Source of the DNA: Candidatus Peribacteria bacterium
Lineage (GTDB): Bacteria > Patescibacteriota > Gracilibacteria > Peribacterales > Peribacteraceae
DNA length: 64,000 nt
Direction: 5' to 3'
NCBI GenBank assembly: GCA_023038255.1
Contig: CP082927.1
Coordinates: 882,146-946,145, forward strand
The position numbers and the translations under genes are program-made. Of this stretch, positions 8,824 through 16,451 are shown in pieces; the stretch's first letter is position 1; every line of letters starts with the position of its first letter. The notes below the pieces were generated by a model. The model searched no databases and had not been told where the DNA came from. It saw only the letters and a program-made list of their open reading frames with translations.

Positions 8824-9474
8824 ATGAAAGCATTCATTTTCGACTTCGACGGCGTGATTGTGGACAGCGAACGGCACTGGAAAGAGAATGCCTCCGCCTT
8901 TTTCCCGACCATCATCCCCCACTGGACCCCGACAGACAGCGGCCGCATGACCGGGCTTGGGCTGCAGGCCGGACATGAGTTGCTCATGCGCGAATATGGA
9001 CTGACAATGAATTACGATGAGTACATGAATCACCGTACAAAACTATCGGTCGATGCCAACATGGAGGAAAGAATCCAGATCGTGCCGGGCATTCCCGCCC
9101 TTCTGGACCGACTGGTTGCAGAAGATATTCCAATCGCCATCGGATCATCAGCACATCGGCCATGGATTGACCGCATGCTTGCACTGCTGGAACTCACATC
9201 GTATTTCCCTCTTATCTGCTGCGCGAACGACGTGGATGAGCGCGTGAAACCGGCACCGGATATCTATTTGCTGGTTGCAGAAAAGCTGAAGGTAGACCCG
9301 AAAGACTGTGTTGTGCTGGAAGATTCATTCTATGGAGTCACTGCTGCAAAAGCCGCCGGCATGTACTGCATCGGCTATCGATATGACTCAAATCATGAAC
9401 AGAATCTTGATGCCGCAGACAGGATCATCACCACTATGGATGAGCTGACTACAGGCATGCTCCGATCACTCTGA
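8824..9474 (+). CDS. HAD superfamily hydrolase (beta-phosphoglucomutase/phosphatase-like)
   Basis: A 216-aa HAD subfamily IA phosphohydrolase. Motif I is DFDGVIVDS (nucleophile Asp at about residue 7), motif II is the IGSS segment near residue 107, and motifs III/IV include KPAPDIYL and VLEDSFYGVTAAKAAGM. The cap is helical and inserted after motif I, as in PgmB/GPH-type enzymes; the substrate is not predictable. The start at 8824 places motif I at the N-terminus; the frame is open further up, into the rpsA hairpin. The last 9 bp overlap the convergent HIT gene. Confidence 0.88.
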   Translation: MKAFIFDFDGVIVDSERHWKENASAFFPTIIPHWTPTDSGRMTGLGLQAGHELLMREYGLTMNYDEYMNHRTKLSVDANMEERIQIVPGIPALLDRLVAEDIPIAIGSSAHRPWIDRMLALLELTSYFPLICCANDVDERVKPAPDIYLLVAEKLKVDPKDCVVLEDSFYGVTAAKAAGMYCIGYRYDSNHEQNLDAADRIITTMDELTTGMLRSL

Positions 9475-9798
9475 AAGCGACTGCTGGCTCAGAAAGTGCA
9501 GGTGCAAATAGAACACTTCCTGTCCCCCGCCCTTCCCGACGTGATACGTCAGTTTGTAGCCGTCGATTCCTTTCGCTTTGGCAAATTCCTGGGCCTTCAG
9601 AATAAGTAATCCGGGCAGATCTTTCGTCGATTCATCAATATCCGCAACAGACGCCACAAAGAGCTTCGGCACAAACAGAAGATGTGTGGGCGCTTTCGGG
9701 TGAATATCTTTGAAGGCGATCACATCATCGTCTTCGTACACGATATCCGCAGGGATCTCACGGGCGATTATTCTATGGAAGATTGTGGGTTCGGCCAT
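9466..9798 (-). CDS. HIT family (HinT-like) nucleotide-binding protein
   Basis: A 110-aa HIT-domain protein with FHRIIAREIPADIVYEDD at the N-terminus and the expected KAPTHLLFVPK strand. The histidine triad reads YLHLH instead of HxHxH: the first His is replaced by Tyr, while the second (nucleophile) and third His remain. The C-terminus is a short SQQSLSE tail instead of the usual GGRQM-type ending. HinT proteins hydrolyse purine nucleoside phosphoramidates; activity here may be altered. It overlaps the convergent HAD gene by 9 bp. Confidence 0.9.
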   Translation of the reverse strand: MAEPTIFHRIIAREIPADIVYEDDDVIAFKDIHPKAPTHLLFVPKLFVASVADIDESTKDLPGLLILKAQEFAKAKGIDGYKLTYHVGKGGGQEVFYLHLHFLSQQSLSE

Positions 9799-9922
9799 AG
9801 TGTCAGCTTACCTCCGATACGGGGCAGAATGGAAGATCATCGACAATGAAAAGAGTCATAAATTTGATACCTATAGGCCATTTCATTGAATTTTTTCATG
9901 AAAAGGAGCATAATAGATCTAC

Positions 9923-10417
9923 ATGGTAAACACCCCGTCAGAGAAGGCACCATCACTCACATCCAGTCCGGACTCCCTGTCCGCTGCGCCTGTTATTGTT
10001 GCCCAGCCGAAGAGCGTGGATCTCACATCTTTCATGGAGGGACTGGGACAGTTCACAGAGAATGCAAACGACAAGCCTGCGAATGATGGCAGCGGATCAG
10101 GCGGCACCGCAGTAAAAACAACCAGCCAGACACAGAGCGGTCTCTCTGCACGCGATCTCGCGATTGCAAACCTGCCGATTCCCGTCGTCATGCAGAAGGA
10201 ACTGGAACAGCACATCCGCGAAGAAGTGAAGAAATTGCGCAAGCAGGCAAAAGTGATTGCATCAATGTCTCGCCCGGGAAGCGCCTACAAGGCAAACCTG
10301 CTCTACGCCCGCATCCGCCGCTTGAATGCCCTGCTCGCAAGTTTGTTTGAAGCATCTGTGGAAGTCCTGAAAAGACTGTTCGTACGCGTGTTTATCGACA
10401 AACAGAGTATTCAGTGA
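9923..10417 (+). CDS. Hypothetical protein, helical C-terminal half
   Basis: 164 aa, no family recognised. The first 75 residues are low-complexity and rich in Ser, Pro, Ala and Gly. The rest is predicted helical and basic (EQHIREEVKKLRKQAKVIA, then LLYARIRRLNALLASLFEAS), ending in a hydrophobic stretch, compatible with a coiled coil or peripheral membrane association. An AAGGAG sits 14 nt before the ATG, too far for an ideal Shine-Dalgarno sequence, and CATAAT lies 8 nt before it, so leaderless expression is possible. Confidence 0.65.
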   Translation: MVNTPSEKAPSLTSSPDSLSAAPVIVAQPKSVDLTSFMEGLGQFTENANDKPANDGSGSGGTAVKTTSQTQSGLSARDLAIANLPIPVVMQKELEQHIREEVKKLRKQAKVIASMSRPGSAYKANLLYARIRRLNALLASLFEASVEVLKRLFVRVFIDKQSIQ

Positions 10418-10418
10418 G

Positions 10419-10504
10419 GGTATCGGTCACCGGGATATCAGTCACCGGGTATTTTTGGCATATCAAATAAAGATATTCAACCCCGATGACCGGTGACCGA
10501 TACC
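10419..10504. repeat. Long-spaced 15-bp inverted repeat between convergent genes
   Basis: Arms 10419-10433 (GGTATCGGTCACCGG) and 10490-10504 are perfectly complementary, with a 56-nt interior that holds a second imperfect GTCACCGGG/CCCGATGAC pairing. It lies exactly between the stop codons of two convergent genes and probably acts as a bidirectional terminator or recombinogenic palindrome. Confidence 0.8.
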
Positions 10505-10510
10505 TGATAC

Positions 10511-10807
10511 CTAGTCATTCTTTTTATCATGCTTCTTCGTTTTCTCATCCAAAAACCCCGACACCCACGCCATCGCCTGGTCAGCCATGGAGAGCGGCTT
10601 GAGGATAACGGTCTGCAACTCTTCAGTCACAATCTGCGTCCGCTTCATCACCTTGCGCAGATCCACCACAATGAAAATCACATGATACAGCACCACAACC
10701 AGCATGACGCCGATCACAATGTAGAGTCCGTGGATAATATCGAGGGAAGACCAGAGCATACGGGTCAGGTGAAGAGTACACTTCATACTAGTCATTTCGA
10801 ATTTCAT
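10511..10807 (-). CDS. Single-pass membrane protein, hypothetical
   Basis: 98 aa, no family recognised. One strong transmembrane helix (about IHGLYIVIGVMLVVVLYHVIFIVV, residues 25-50) is followed by a cytoplasmic-type segment with basic and helical character and a Lys-rich C-terminus. The start at 10807 is favoured because AGGAG lies 7 nt upstream; later ATGs at 10795 and 10786 are possible. Its ATG overlaps the divergent yidD ATG in the tetranucleotide CATG. Confidence 0.65.
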   Translation of the reverse strand: MKFEMTSMKCTLHLTRMLWSSLDIIHGLYIVIGVMLVVVLYHVIFIVVDLRKVMKRTQIVTEELQTVILKPLSMADQAMAWVSGFLDEKTKKHDKKND

Positions 10808-11105
10808 GCGCAATCTCCTGCAACACGTCCGGCGTCTGGAAGCAAGCTCGATCCTTATCGCGCTCATCACCGCGTATCAGAAAACTCTCTCTCCGGACCA
10901 CGGGCCGCTCCGGCATCTGTACACGTACGGCTACTGCCGGCATTCCCCCACCTGTTCGGAGTACGCGAAAATTCAACTCAAGGAACGAGGGGCAGTTATG
11001 GGATCTTTCCTGGCGATCAAGCGGGTTCTGAGCTGTAACCCGTTTACGCCTATTTCTGAGGAAAAATGGCGGGAAATGGCAAAGCGCCAAACCTCTTCCC
11101 TTTAG
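10806..11105 (+). CDS. yidD: Membrane protein insertion efficiency factor YidD
   Basis: A 99-aa member of the YidD (UPF0161) family, which assists YidC-mediated membrane insertion. The family pattern is complete: LITAYQKTLSPDHG, YCRHSPTCSEYA with two conserved Cys, then GSFLAIKRVLSCNPF. The N-terminal amphipathic region is present. In most bacteria yidD sits in the rpmH-rnpA-yidC cluster; here it is isolated. The start codon overlaps that of the divergent membrane-protein gene. Confidence 0.93.
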   Translation: MRNLLQHVRRLEASSILIALITAYQKTLSPDHGPLRHLYTYGYCRHSPTCSEYAKIQLKERGAVMGSFLAIKRVLSCNPFTPISEEKWREMAKRQTSSL

Positions 11106-11161
11106 GACCAGTTCTTAGTATCCTCTTGCAACGTTCTGGGGATAAAAAGCCCCTTTCACAC

Positions 11162-11220
11162 GCGGGTATCGTACCAGCCTTCGCCAAGGCTACGGCCGGC
11201 AAGCAGTGGTAAGGTATCTC
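11162..11220 (+). pseudogene. Partial tRNA-Gly copy interrupted by a palindromic repeat
   Basis: 11162-11173 repeats the first 12 nt of the tRNA-Gly at 11242 and 11204-11211 repeats the following CAGTGGTA of its D-arm. Between them lies a 30-nt element also found elsewhere in the window. No anticodon or T-arm follows, so this is a 5' tRNA fragment, not a gene. Confidence 0.75.
11174..11203 (+). repeat. 30-nt palindromic dispersed repeat, copy 1
   Basis: CCAGCCTTCGCC followed by AAGGCTACGGCCGGCAAG. It is related to copies at 21842-21871 (reverse orientation), 24321-24350 and 42729-42759. The insertion lies precisely inside the duplicated tRNA-Gly D-arm, so its borders can be read directly. 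Confidence 0.8.
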
Positions 11221-11241
11221 AGAAAAAGATCATTCTCATAA

Positions 11242-11315
11242 GCGGGTATCGTACAGTGGTAGTACATCAGCCTTCCAAGCTGAGGATGCGGGTTCGATTC
11301 CCGCTACCCGCTCCA
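11242..11315 (+). tRNA. tRNA-Gly (anticodon TCC)
   Basis: A 74-nt tRNA with a 7-bp acceptor stem (GCGGGTA/TACCCGC), a D-arm with GTGGTAGTAC, anticodon stem-loop CAGCCTTCCAAGCTG reading TCC, T-loop GGTTCGATTCC, discriminator T and an encoded CCA end. It is isolated, with no other tRNA alongside. Confidence 0.97.
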
Positions 11316-11336
11316 AAATTCCAGAGAATTTTGGAG
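11311..11336 (+). terminator. Hairpin overlapping the tRNA-Gly 3' end
   Basis: CTCCAAAATT and AATTTTGGAG form a perfect 10-bp stem around a 6-nt loop. The 5' arm includes the tRNA discriminator and CCA, so this hairpin competes with the acceptor end in the precursor. It probably terminates or marks the tRNA precursor. A further imperfect repeat (CTCTAA...TTAGAG, 11345-11395) follows. Confidence 0.6.
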
Positions 11337-11467
11337 CTTCCAAGCTCTAAAACAAGGAGCGCGCCAAGCATGCGACGCCGTTTTTGGCTTAGAGGGCAGT
11401 ACTGAGACAAGAGCCGAACAAGCATGCAAAAAATAAAACTGAATATGAATTTCATGAAAAACACTAC

Positions 11468-11473
11468 TATAAT
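11468..11473 (+). promoter_or_regulatory. -10 element placed for a leaderless transcript (gene at 11480)
   Basis: TATAAT with exactly 6 nt (CTGCTC) before the ATG at 11480, so transcription would start at or next to the start codon. Confidence 0.65.
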
Positions 11474-11479
11474 CTGCTC

Positions 11480-11995
11480 ATGGATCTCCACCCGCTCTTC
11501 ATTCACTTTCCTATAGCGTTACTCTCCGTCTACAGTTTCCTGGAGCTGATCAGATATTTTGCTGCAGGGGCACGGTGGACGCATACGCGAGGCGTTCTTG
11601 TAATCACCGGTGTGATAGGTGCATTCATGAGTCTTTCGACCGGCGAAACAGCAGAGCACCTTTTTAAAAAAGCTGAACTCCATGCCGTTCTGGAAATACA
11701 TTCCCTGCTCGCGAACGTGACGACATGGGTGTACGCAATTCTGGCAGCCGCGTATCTACTCCTCTGGTTACAGGGAACAACACTGCTTCAGTCGGTGCCA
11801 CAGGGATTCAGAACACCGATTTCCATAGGCATGCGGATCGCTTCGGTAATAACTAGCGCACGCATTGCACCTGTTCTTGCAACTCTTGGCTTTCTTGGCT
11901 TATTGATGGTCGGATCTCTCGGAGCGATCCTGGTGTATGGTCCGGATTTTGATCCGGTGACATCATTCATGTATCGCCTATTCTTTGGTGGATAA
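11480..11995 (+). CDS. DUF2231-like integral membrane protein
   Basis: 171-aa membrane protein with about four hydrophobic helices. The opening HPLFIHFPIALLSVYSFLEL and the later GVIGAFMSLSTGETAEHLF and LEIHSLLANVTTW segments match DUF2231, a family often annotated as predicted heme- or redox-related membrane proteins; the role is not established. There is no Shine-Dalgarno sequence. A TATAAT lies 6 nt before the ATG. Confidence 0.8.
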   Translation: MDLHPLFIHFPIALLSVYSFLELIRYFAAGARWTHTRGVLVITGVIGAFMSLSTGETAEHLFKKAELHAVLEIHSLLANVTTWVYAILAAAYLLLWLQGTTLLQSVPQGFRTPISIGMRIASVITSARIAPVLATLGFLGLLMVGSLGAILVYGPDFDPVTSFMYRLFFGG

Positions 11996-12032
11996 TACCT
12001 ATAACGCTTGCCAACTGTTTCCATTGCTTTCT

Positions 12033-12455
12033 ATGATCACCCCCACCCAAATCACCATCGAAACCACCGTCCATGCACCCCTCGAAAAAGCATGGGAATG
12101 CTGGAATACGCCGGAGCACATCATGCAGTGGAACCATGCATCAGACGACTGGCATTCCCCCTCCGCAACGGTGGATCTGCGTGAAGGTGGAACATTTACT
12201 GCACGCATGGAAGCCAAAGATGGCAGCGTCGGGTTTGATTTTGGCGGTACCTATACAACTGTCATCGACCAGAAAGAGATTGGCTACACCATGGATGACG
12301 GACGCACAGTTCGCATCACCTTTGACGGACATGGCGACCATACGCATGTGACCGAAACGTTTGATGCAGAAAGCGAGAACCCTGTAGAAATGCAGAGGGC
12401 CGGTTGGCAGTCGATTCTGGATAACTTCAAGACGTATACCGAGTCGCAGGCATGA
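12033..12455 (+). CDS. SRPBCC/AHSA1-like domain protein
   Basis: A 140-aa START-like (SRPBCC) domain protein. ITIETTVHAPLEKAWECWNTPEHIMQWN is the classic N-terminal AHSA1 pattern, and the C-terminal helix begins near EMQRAGWQSILDNFKTY. Such domains bind hydrophobic ligands; no substrate can be given. The ATG at 12033 is preferred to an in-frame GTG upstream because the domain begins at once. Its stop overlaps the next gene's start (ATGA), so the two are translationally coupled. Confidence 0.88.
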   Translation: MITPTQITIETTVHAPLEKAWECWNTPEHIMQWNHASDDWHSPSATVDLREGGTFTARMEAKDGSVGFDFGGTYTTVIDQKEIGYTMDDGRTVRITFDGHGDHTHVTETFDAESENPVEMQRAGWQSILDNFKTYTESQA

Positions 12456-12820
12456 GCAACAATAAGGCTACTATTGAACGGTATATTGATGGATTCAATA
12501 CGCTGGACCATGCACAGATTCTCTCGTGCCTGACAGACGACGTGGAGTGGATTATGCACGGCTTTTTTCATCACAAAGGAAAAGAGGCATTCGATGCAGA
12601 AATTGAAAACCCTGCCTTCTCCGGGAAGCCGGTCATTACCCTGACACGAATGACCGAAGAAAATGATGTCGTGATTGCAGAAGGAACAGTACAGGCACGC
12701 ACCAAAGACGGAGTGATCCTGCCACTCGTATTCTGCGATCTCTTTGAAATGCAAAACGGGAAAATCCGGAAGCTGATCGGATATATCGCGCAGGTCAAAA
12801 CAGCACCTGAACCTGCATAG
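12452..12820 (+). CDS. SnoaL-like / NTF2-superfamily protein
   Basis: 122-aa protein with the cone-shaped alpha+beta NTF2 fold pattern: an N-terminal helix with YIDGFNTLDHAQILSCLTDDVEW, central strands with MHGFFHHKGKEAFDAEI, and final strands FCDLFEMQNGKIRKLIGYI. This is typical of SnoaL-like ketosteroid-isomerase relatives; catalytic identity is unknown. Coupled to the SRPBCC gene by a 4-nt overlap, forming a two-gene unit. Convergent with the VIT gene 10 bp away. Confidence 0.82.
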   Translation: MSNNKATIERYIDGFNTLDHAQILSCLTDDVEWIMHGFFHHKGKEAFDAEIENPAFSGKPVITLTRMTEENDVVIAEGTVQARTKDGVILPLVFCDLFEMQNGKIRKLIGYIAQVKTAPEPA

Positions 12821-12829
12821 AGAAACAAA

Positions 12830-13567
12830 TTACGCTCCAGCCCCCACCGACTTCAAAAGCACGCCGACTCCGTAGGCTACGAAAGCACCAAGTGCTCCGA
12901 CAAGGACAATTTCGAAGGGGCCGCGCCAGAGCTTTTCGCGTGTCACAATACTGCGTGCGGCACCCAACAGAATCAATGACACAAATGTACCGAAAATGGC
13001 GATCGAAAAGCGGTCTGCAGGATTTACCCCCAGGAAATAAGGAATAAGAGGGATAGAGCCAAACAAGACAAACGAACAGAACGTCATGAGACCATCCAGC
13101 AGCGGCGTCGACTCCTCTCCTTTTACATACCCATGCTCCCCGACCATCATCATATCCGCCCACTGCTCCTTGTCGCTGGTGACAACCGCGACGGCACGAT
13201 CGAGGTCCTTTCCTGTAAACCCGAGTGTCGCAAGATAGTGCTTCACTTCCTCGCGCTCCATGTCCGGATGATCCTCAATTTCCTGCAGCTCCTCCAGGCG
13301 GATTCGCATGCGTTGCGCCTGCTGGGATTTTTCAGAGAGGTACGCACCCGTTGCCATGGAAAGACCGTCCGCAAAGAGATTTGCGAGACCGAGGATAATC
13401 ACAATCGTATGTGGGAGATCAGCCCCCATCGTTCCTGCAACTACAGCAAACGTCGTGACGATGCCATCGTTGCCACCGTACACAATTTCGCGGATATATG
13501 ATCCAAAGCGATGGCCATGGTGCTCCTGCGTGCGATGCCGTTCAAAAGCGGATACGTCGACTGTCAT
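12830..13567 (-). CDS. VIT1/CCC1-family iron/manganese transporter
   Basis: A 245-aa membrane protein with the family signature [24 protein letters not shown] (about residues 22-45), a second helix with [19 protein letters not shown], a cytosolic helical metal-binding segment rich in Glu ([22 protein letters not shown]), and three C-terminal helices. Family members move Fe2+ or Mn2+ out of the cytosol. GGGAGA about 8 nt upstream supports the ATG at 13567. Downstream of an MFS transporter and TfoX-like gene on the same strand. Confidence 0.9.
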   Translation of the reverse strand: MTVDVSAFERHRTQEHHGHRFGSYIREIVYGGNDGIVTTFAVVAGTMGADLPHTIVIILGLANLFADGLSMATGAYLSEKSQQAQRMRIRLEELQEIEDHPDMEREEVKHYLATLGFTGKDLDRAVAVVTSDKEQWADMMMVGEHGYVKGEESTPLLDGLMTFCSFVLFGSIPLIPYFLGVNPADRFSIAIFGTFVSLILLGAARSIVTREKLWRGPFEIVLVGALGAFVAYGVGVLLKSVGAGA

Positions 13568-13607
13568 AGAAGATGTCTCCCATGATAGTCCGCCTGTGCC
13601 TGTTTGC

Positions 13608-13931
13608 CTATTTTTTCTTAAGTCTGGGCGTCGGTATCTCTGCCGCCGTTTTCTCGATGAGAGTAGCCAGCCATTCACGATCCTCCCACCGCGCTTCGTC
13701 GATCAGGTAATACGGCTTGGCACCGGGGTACGGTGCGTCTTCGATGATATCGTCGATACACTCCTCCCCCGCCTTTGTTTTCTTCACATACAGCCGGTCA
13801 TCACAAATCAGAGCAATGACTTTTTCCTGGTAGTACAGCGCATATTCGCCAAACATTTTCCTGGTACGGATACCGGGCAAATCACTCAGTTGATCGACAA
13901 TATAATCAGCGGTGGATTGTGCGGTTGCCAT
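13608..13931 (-). CDS. TfoX N-terminal domain protein
   Basis: 107 aa matching the TfoX/Sxy N-terminal domain: [38 protein letters not shown], then [22 protein letters not shown]. Proteobacterial TfoX activates competence genes, but single-domain homologues are widespread and of unknown role. Its start overlaps the MFS transporter stop by one base (TGATG), so it is probably translated by coupling. The C-terminus is basic. Confidence 0.85.
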   Translation of the reverse strand: MATAQSTADYIVDQLSDLPGIRTRKMFGEYALYYQEKVIALICDDRLYVKKTKAGEECIDDIIEDAPYPGAKPYYLIDEARWEDREWLATLIEKTAAEIPTPRLKKK

Positions 13932-15238
13932 CAGTCAGAAGATAACGCTGTCTGGTACTGCTTCGACAGCACTGTGTAAAACCGTGAGCGCATAGCGATG
14001 AGCGTGACACATAGTCCGACAATACCGATAACAGTGAAGACAAGCGCAATACCACGGCCGGTGCCAACGCCAAACCAGGAACCGATCAGCTCTGCACCCT
14101 GTCCGCCTTCACTCATAAACGGAATGAAGAAGAACTGTGCAAGCGGGCCGATCAGAAAAGCCATCAGCGGGGAGACTGCCATTTCAACGCTCTGTGCAAA
14201 GCCCATCACGCGGCCCTGGCGTTCGAACGGCACGACCTTCTGCATGATGGTGTGCTCGGACGCTTCAATAAACGGCACGACTGCCAGGTAAATGAACATA
14301 CCGACCATCAGAAGAATGATGGAAGGCTGAACGGTGAAGAGCATGCTGACAGTCCAAATGGTGATGTTTGTCAGGAACAGCGAGCGAAGCGGATTCTTTC
14401 CCAGACCGAATTTGGAGATGATGATGCCACCCACAATGAAGGCGGTGCTAAGGATTCCCCACACAATGCCCCACATCTGCACCGATACGAGCGAGAGGCC
14501 GTACGCATCCATCAGAGACATAAAGGCACCTCCGAGGAAGTTGTTGAATGTCGTGAAAAAGATGAGGGCAAAGAGCCCGGGAATGGTGGAGATGACGGCG
14601 ATGGTACCACGGATATCCACCTTCTTCGGCTTCTCTGCAGTGTGCACAATCTTCTCTTCCGGAACATGCAGGAGCAGCAGATGCAGGATGACAGCGAGTG
14701 TGAGGCTGATCGAAAGAATCATCACATAAAACATGCCACCCTGCGCGACCAGAAAACCGGAGATGACCGACACCACCAGGAACGTGACACCGTTCACCAT
14801 ACCCACCAGTCCGTTCGCTTTATCGCGGTCATGTTCCGGCACAAGGATAGTCACGAGAGTGGCCAGCGCGATATTACGGATATTCCCGAAGATCACACCT
14901 ATAAGAATAAGCGTACTGAAGATCCACAGAATCGGGCTACTGACTGATGTGAATGCTTCTGCAGGAGCTAGCAGATAGATGGCAAAGGCAATGCTGAAAA
15001 TGACGAGAGTCACACTGCTCGAAAAAATCATCGCGGACTTTTTCCGGTGATGATCAACAATGCTCCCGAACCAGAAACTGGAGGACGACATCAGGATGAG
15101 ATACACACCCGCAAGCACCGACGTGGCAAAGACGGATTTGGTTTCAAGGTACACAAAGAACGTCAGCGCAAACCACACGACAAAGGTCGTCAGAGACGCA
15201 ATGAAGGTGTTGGCAATAATATGGTAGAAGGTTTTCAT
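13931..15238 (-). CDS. MFS transporter
   Basis: 435-aa major facilitator superfamily protein with 12 predicted transmembrane helices in two halves. The motif A-like loop FGSIVDHHRKKSAM follows helix 2, and the helix 4 region EHDRDKANGLVGMVNGVTFLV resembles drug-efflux and macrolide-exporter type MFS proteins. The substrate cannot be inferred. It heads a two-gene unit with the TfoX-like protein. Confidence 0.9.
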   Translation of the reverse strand: MKTFYHIIANTFIASLTTFVVWFALTFFVYLETKSVFATSVLAGVYLILMSSSSFWFGSIVDHHRKKSAMIFSSSVTLVIFSIAFAIYLLAPAEAFTSVSSPILWIFSTLILIGVIFGNIRNIALATLVTILVPEHDRDKANGLVGMVNGVTFLVVSVISGFLVAQGGMFYVMILSISLTLAVILHLLLLHVPEEKIVHTAEKPKKVDIRGTIAVISTIPGLFALIFFTTFNNFLGGAFMSLMDAYGLSLVSVQMWGIVWGILSTAFIVGGIIISKFGLGKNPLRSLFLTNITIWTVSMLFTVQPSIILLMVGMFIYLAVVPFIEASEHTIMQKVVPFERQGRVMGFAQSVEMAVSPLMAFLIGPLAQFFFIPFMSEGGQGAELIGSWFGVGTGRGIALVFTVIGIVGLCVTLIAMRSRFYTVLSKQYQTALSSD

Positions 15239-15306
15239 AGTCTGTTCATACTAGAGGAAAAAATGCCTTTGTATTGAGAAAAAGTGACGTTTTTCAGTCT
15301 GTAGTC

Positions 15307-15312
15307 TATGCT
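15307..15312 (+). promoter_or_regulatory. -10 element 6 nt before the gene at 15319
   Basis: TATGCT followed by TGCATC and then ATG. Same arrangement as the elements at 11468, 25451 and 45701. Confidence 0.6.
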
Positions 15313-15318
15313 TGCATC

Positions 15319-15570
15319 ATGTGGTCCATCCTCCGGAAAATCCTCGGCGTCATCTGTCTGATCCTCGGACTCGCTGCCCTCGTTACCCCCTTCACCCCGG
15401 GTTCGTGGCTGGCCCTGATCGGGCTGGAATTATTGGGTATGGGGTTTTTAATACCGAAGAAACTGCGGGCAGCAATGCGCCAGATGACTGAGAAGTTCAA
15501 GGCGCGGATCTTTAAGAAAAAAGTTCCGGACCCGACCCCTATTTCGCCATCAGATCCACAAGAACACTGA
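15319..15570 (+). CDS. Small two-helix membrane protein (PGPGW-like)
   Basis: 83 aa. The segment ILGVICLILGLAALVTPFTPGSWLALIGLELLGMGFLIPKK gives two transmembrane helices around a Pro/Gly turn, similar to the PGPGW family of small membrane proteins, although the signature here reads TPGSW. The basic C-terminus is cytoplasmic-type. The start at 15319 is set by the hydrophobic segment and the -10 element 6 nt upstream. Its last 32 bp overlap the convergent DUF1428 gene. Confidence 0.72.
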   Translation: MWSILRKILGVICLILGLAALVTPFTPGSWLALIGLELLGMGFLIPKKLRAAMRQMTEKFKARIFKKKVPDPTPISPSDPQEH

Positions 15571-15913
15571 AGCCGCCGACTGCGATGCGCTTCATATCGA
15601 AGGGCATGTTTTTGGCATCGGCCTCTGTATAGGTCGACTCCATTTCTTTCATGACCTTTGCATTTACGCGATCGCGGTGTGCTTTCGACTTGTAGATGAT
15701 GAAGGAGAAAACGACTGTCTCGCCGTCTTTCGCTTTGGCCATTTTCGGGAAAGGCATCGTGGAGTGTTCAGGTGTCAGATCATCACCGATGCATTCAACA
15801 TACTGAAGAGCACCGTGCTTCATCCACATCTTGCCACCCTCACCCGCCATCTTTTTATAGGCAGCAAGGTTCTTGGTCGGAAGAGGGAAAACATAACCAT
15901 CGACGTAACGCAT
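15539..15913 (-). CDS. DUF1428 (YbaA-like) protein
   Basis: 124-aa DUF1428 protein, a dimeric ferredoxin-like fold family. Typical segments are MRYVDGYVFPLPTKNLAAYKKMA, HGALQYVECIGDDL, VVFSFIIYKSKAHRDRVNAKVMKE, and the final DMKRIAVGGFSVLVDL. It is the last gene of an ArsR-AHSA1-DUF1428 cassette found in many bacteria. Function is unknown. Confidence 0.9.
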   Translation of the reverse strand: MRYVDGYVFPLPTKNLAAYKKMAGEGGKMWMKHGALQYVECIGDDLTPEHSTMPFPKMAKAKDGETVVFSFIIYKSKAHRDRVNAKVMKEMESTYTEADAKNMPFDMKRIAVGGFSVLVDLMAK

Positions 15914-15942
15914 AAGAGTGAGGGGAAGAGATGTGAAAAAGA

Positions 15943-16422
15943 TTACAGAGCTGCTTCGAGCTTGTCCAAAGACTGGTTCCAACCGACATTCGCATCGCCG
16001 GCCATCCCGGTAGGATGTCCTTCGTGTACAAGCGTGAGAGTTGTCTGGCCATTTTCCTCCGTAAAGGTGAATGTCACACGCATTTCATCCGGCCATTCTC
16101 CGGGCATACCGACGTCTTTGCCGTTCAGCAAATTTCCATCTTTGTCTGCAAAGTGATCGGTGCAGACAATCTTCTGCATCGGGATGATTTCCTCGTAGAC
16201 TCCCCCGCTCCAGAAATCCTGCTCAGGCATGCCAGGTCCCATCGCGCCGCGCATGCAGTAGAGATATTTTCCACCTTCGCGGAAATCGATATCTGCGTGC
16301 GGTGCCGTGAAATGCTCAGGGCCCCACCAGAGCTTAATCATCTCAGGATCTGTAAATGCCTGCCAGACACGGGCAAGGGGCGCATTGAATGTACGGGTGA
16401 TATGGATGGTCTTCGTGTCCAT
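15943..16422 (-). CDS. AHSA1/SRPBCC family protein
   Basis: 159-aa START-like domain protein: ITRTFNAPLARVWQAFTDPEMIKLWWGPEHF at the N-terminus, DFREGGKYLYCMRG in the middle, and the C-terminal helix GWNQSLDKLEAAL. Pairing with an ArsR-type regulator upstream is a recurrent arrangement, in which the SRPBCC protein is thought to bind a small hydrophobic ligand. Second gene of the cassette starting at 16799. Confidence 0.92.
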   Translation of the reverse strand: MDTKTIHITRTFNAPLARVWQAFTDPEMIKLWWGPEHFTAPHADIDFREGGKYLYCMRGAMGPGMPEQDFWSGGVYEEIIPMQKIVCTDHFADKDGNLLNGKDVGMPGEWPDEMRVTFTFTEENGQTTLTLVHEGHPTGMAGDANVGWNQSLDKLEAAL

Positions 16423-16451
16423 AGGAAAGGGAGAAAAAAATAAGAGAATGA

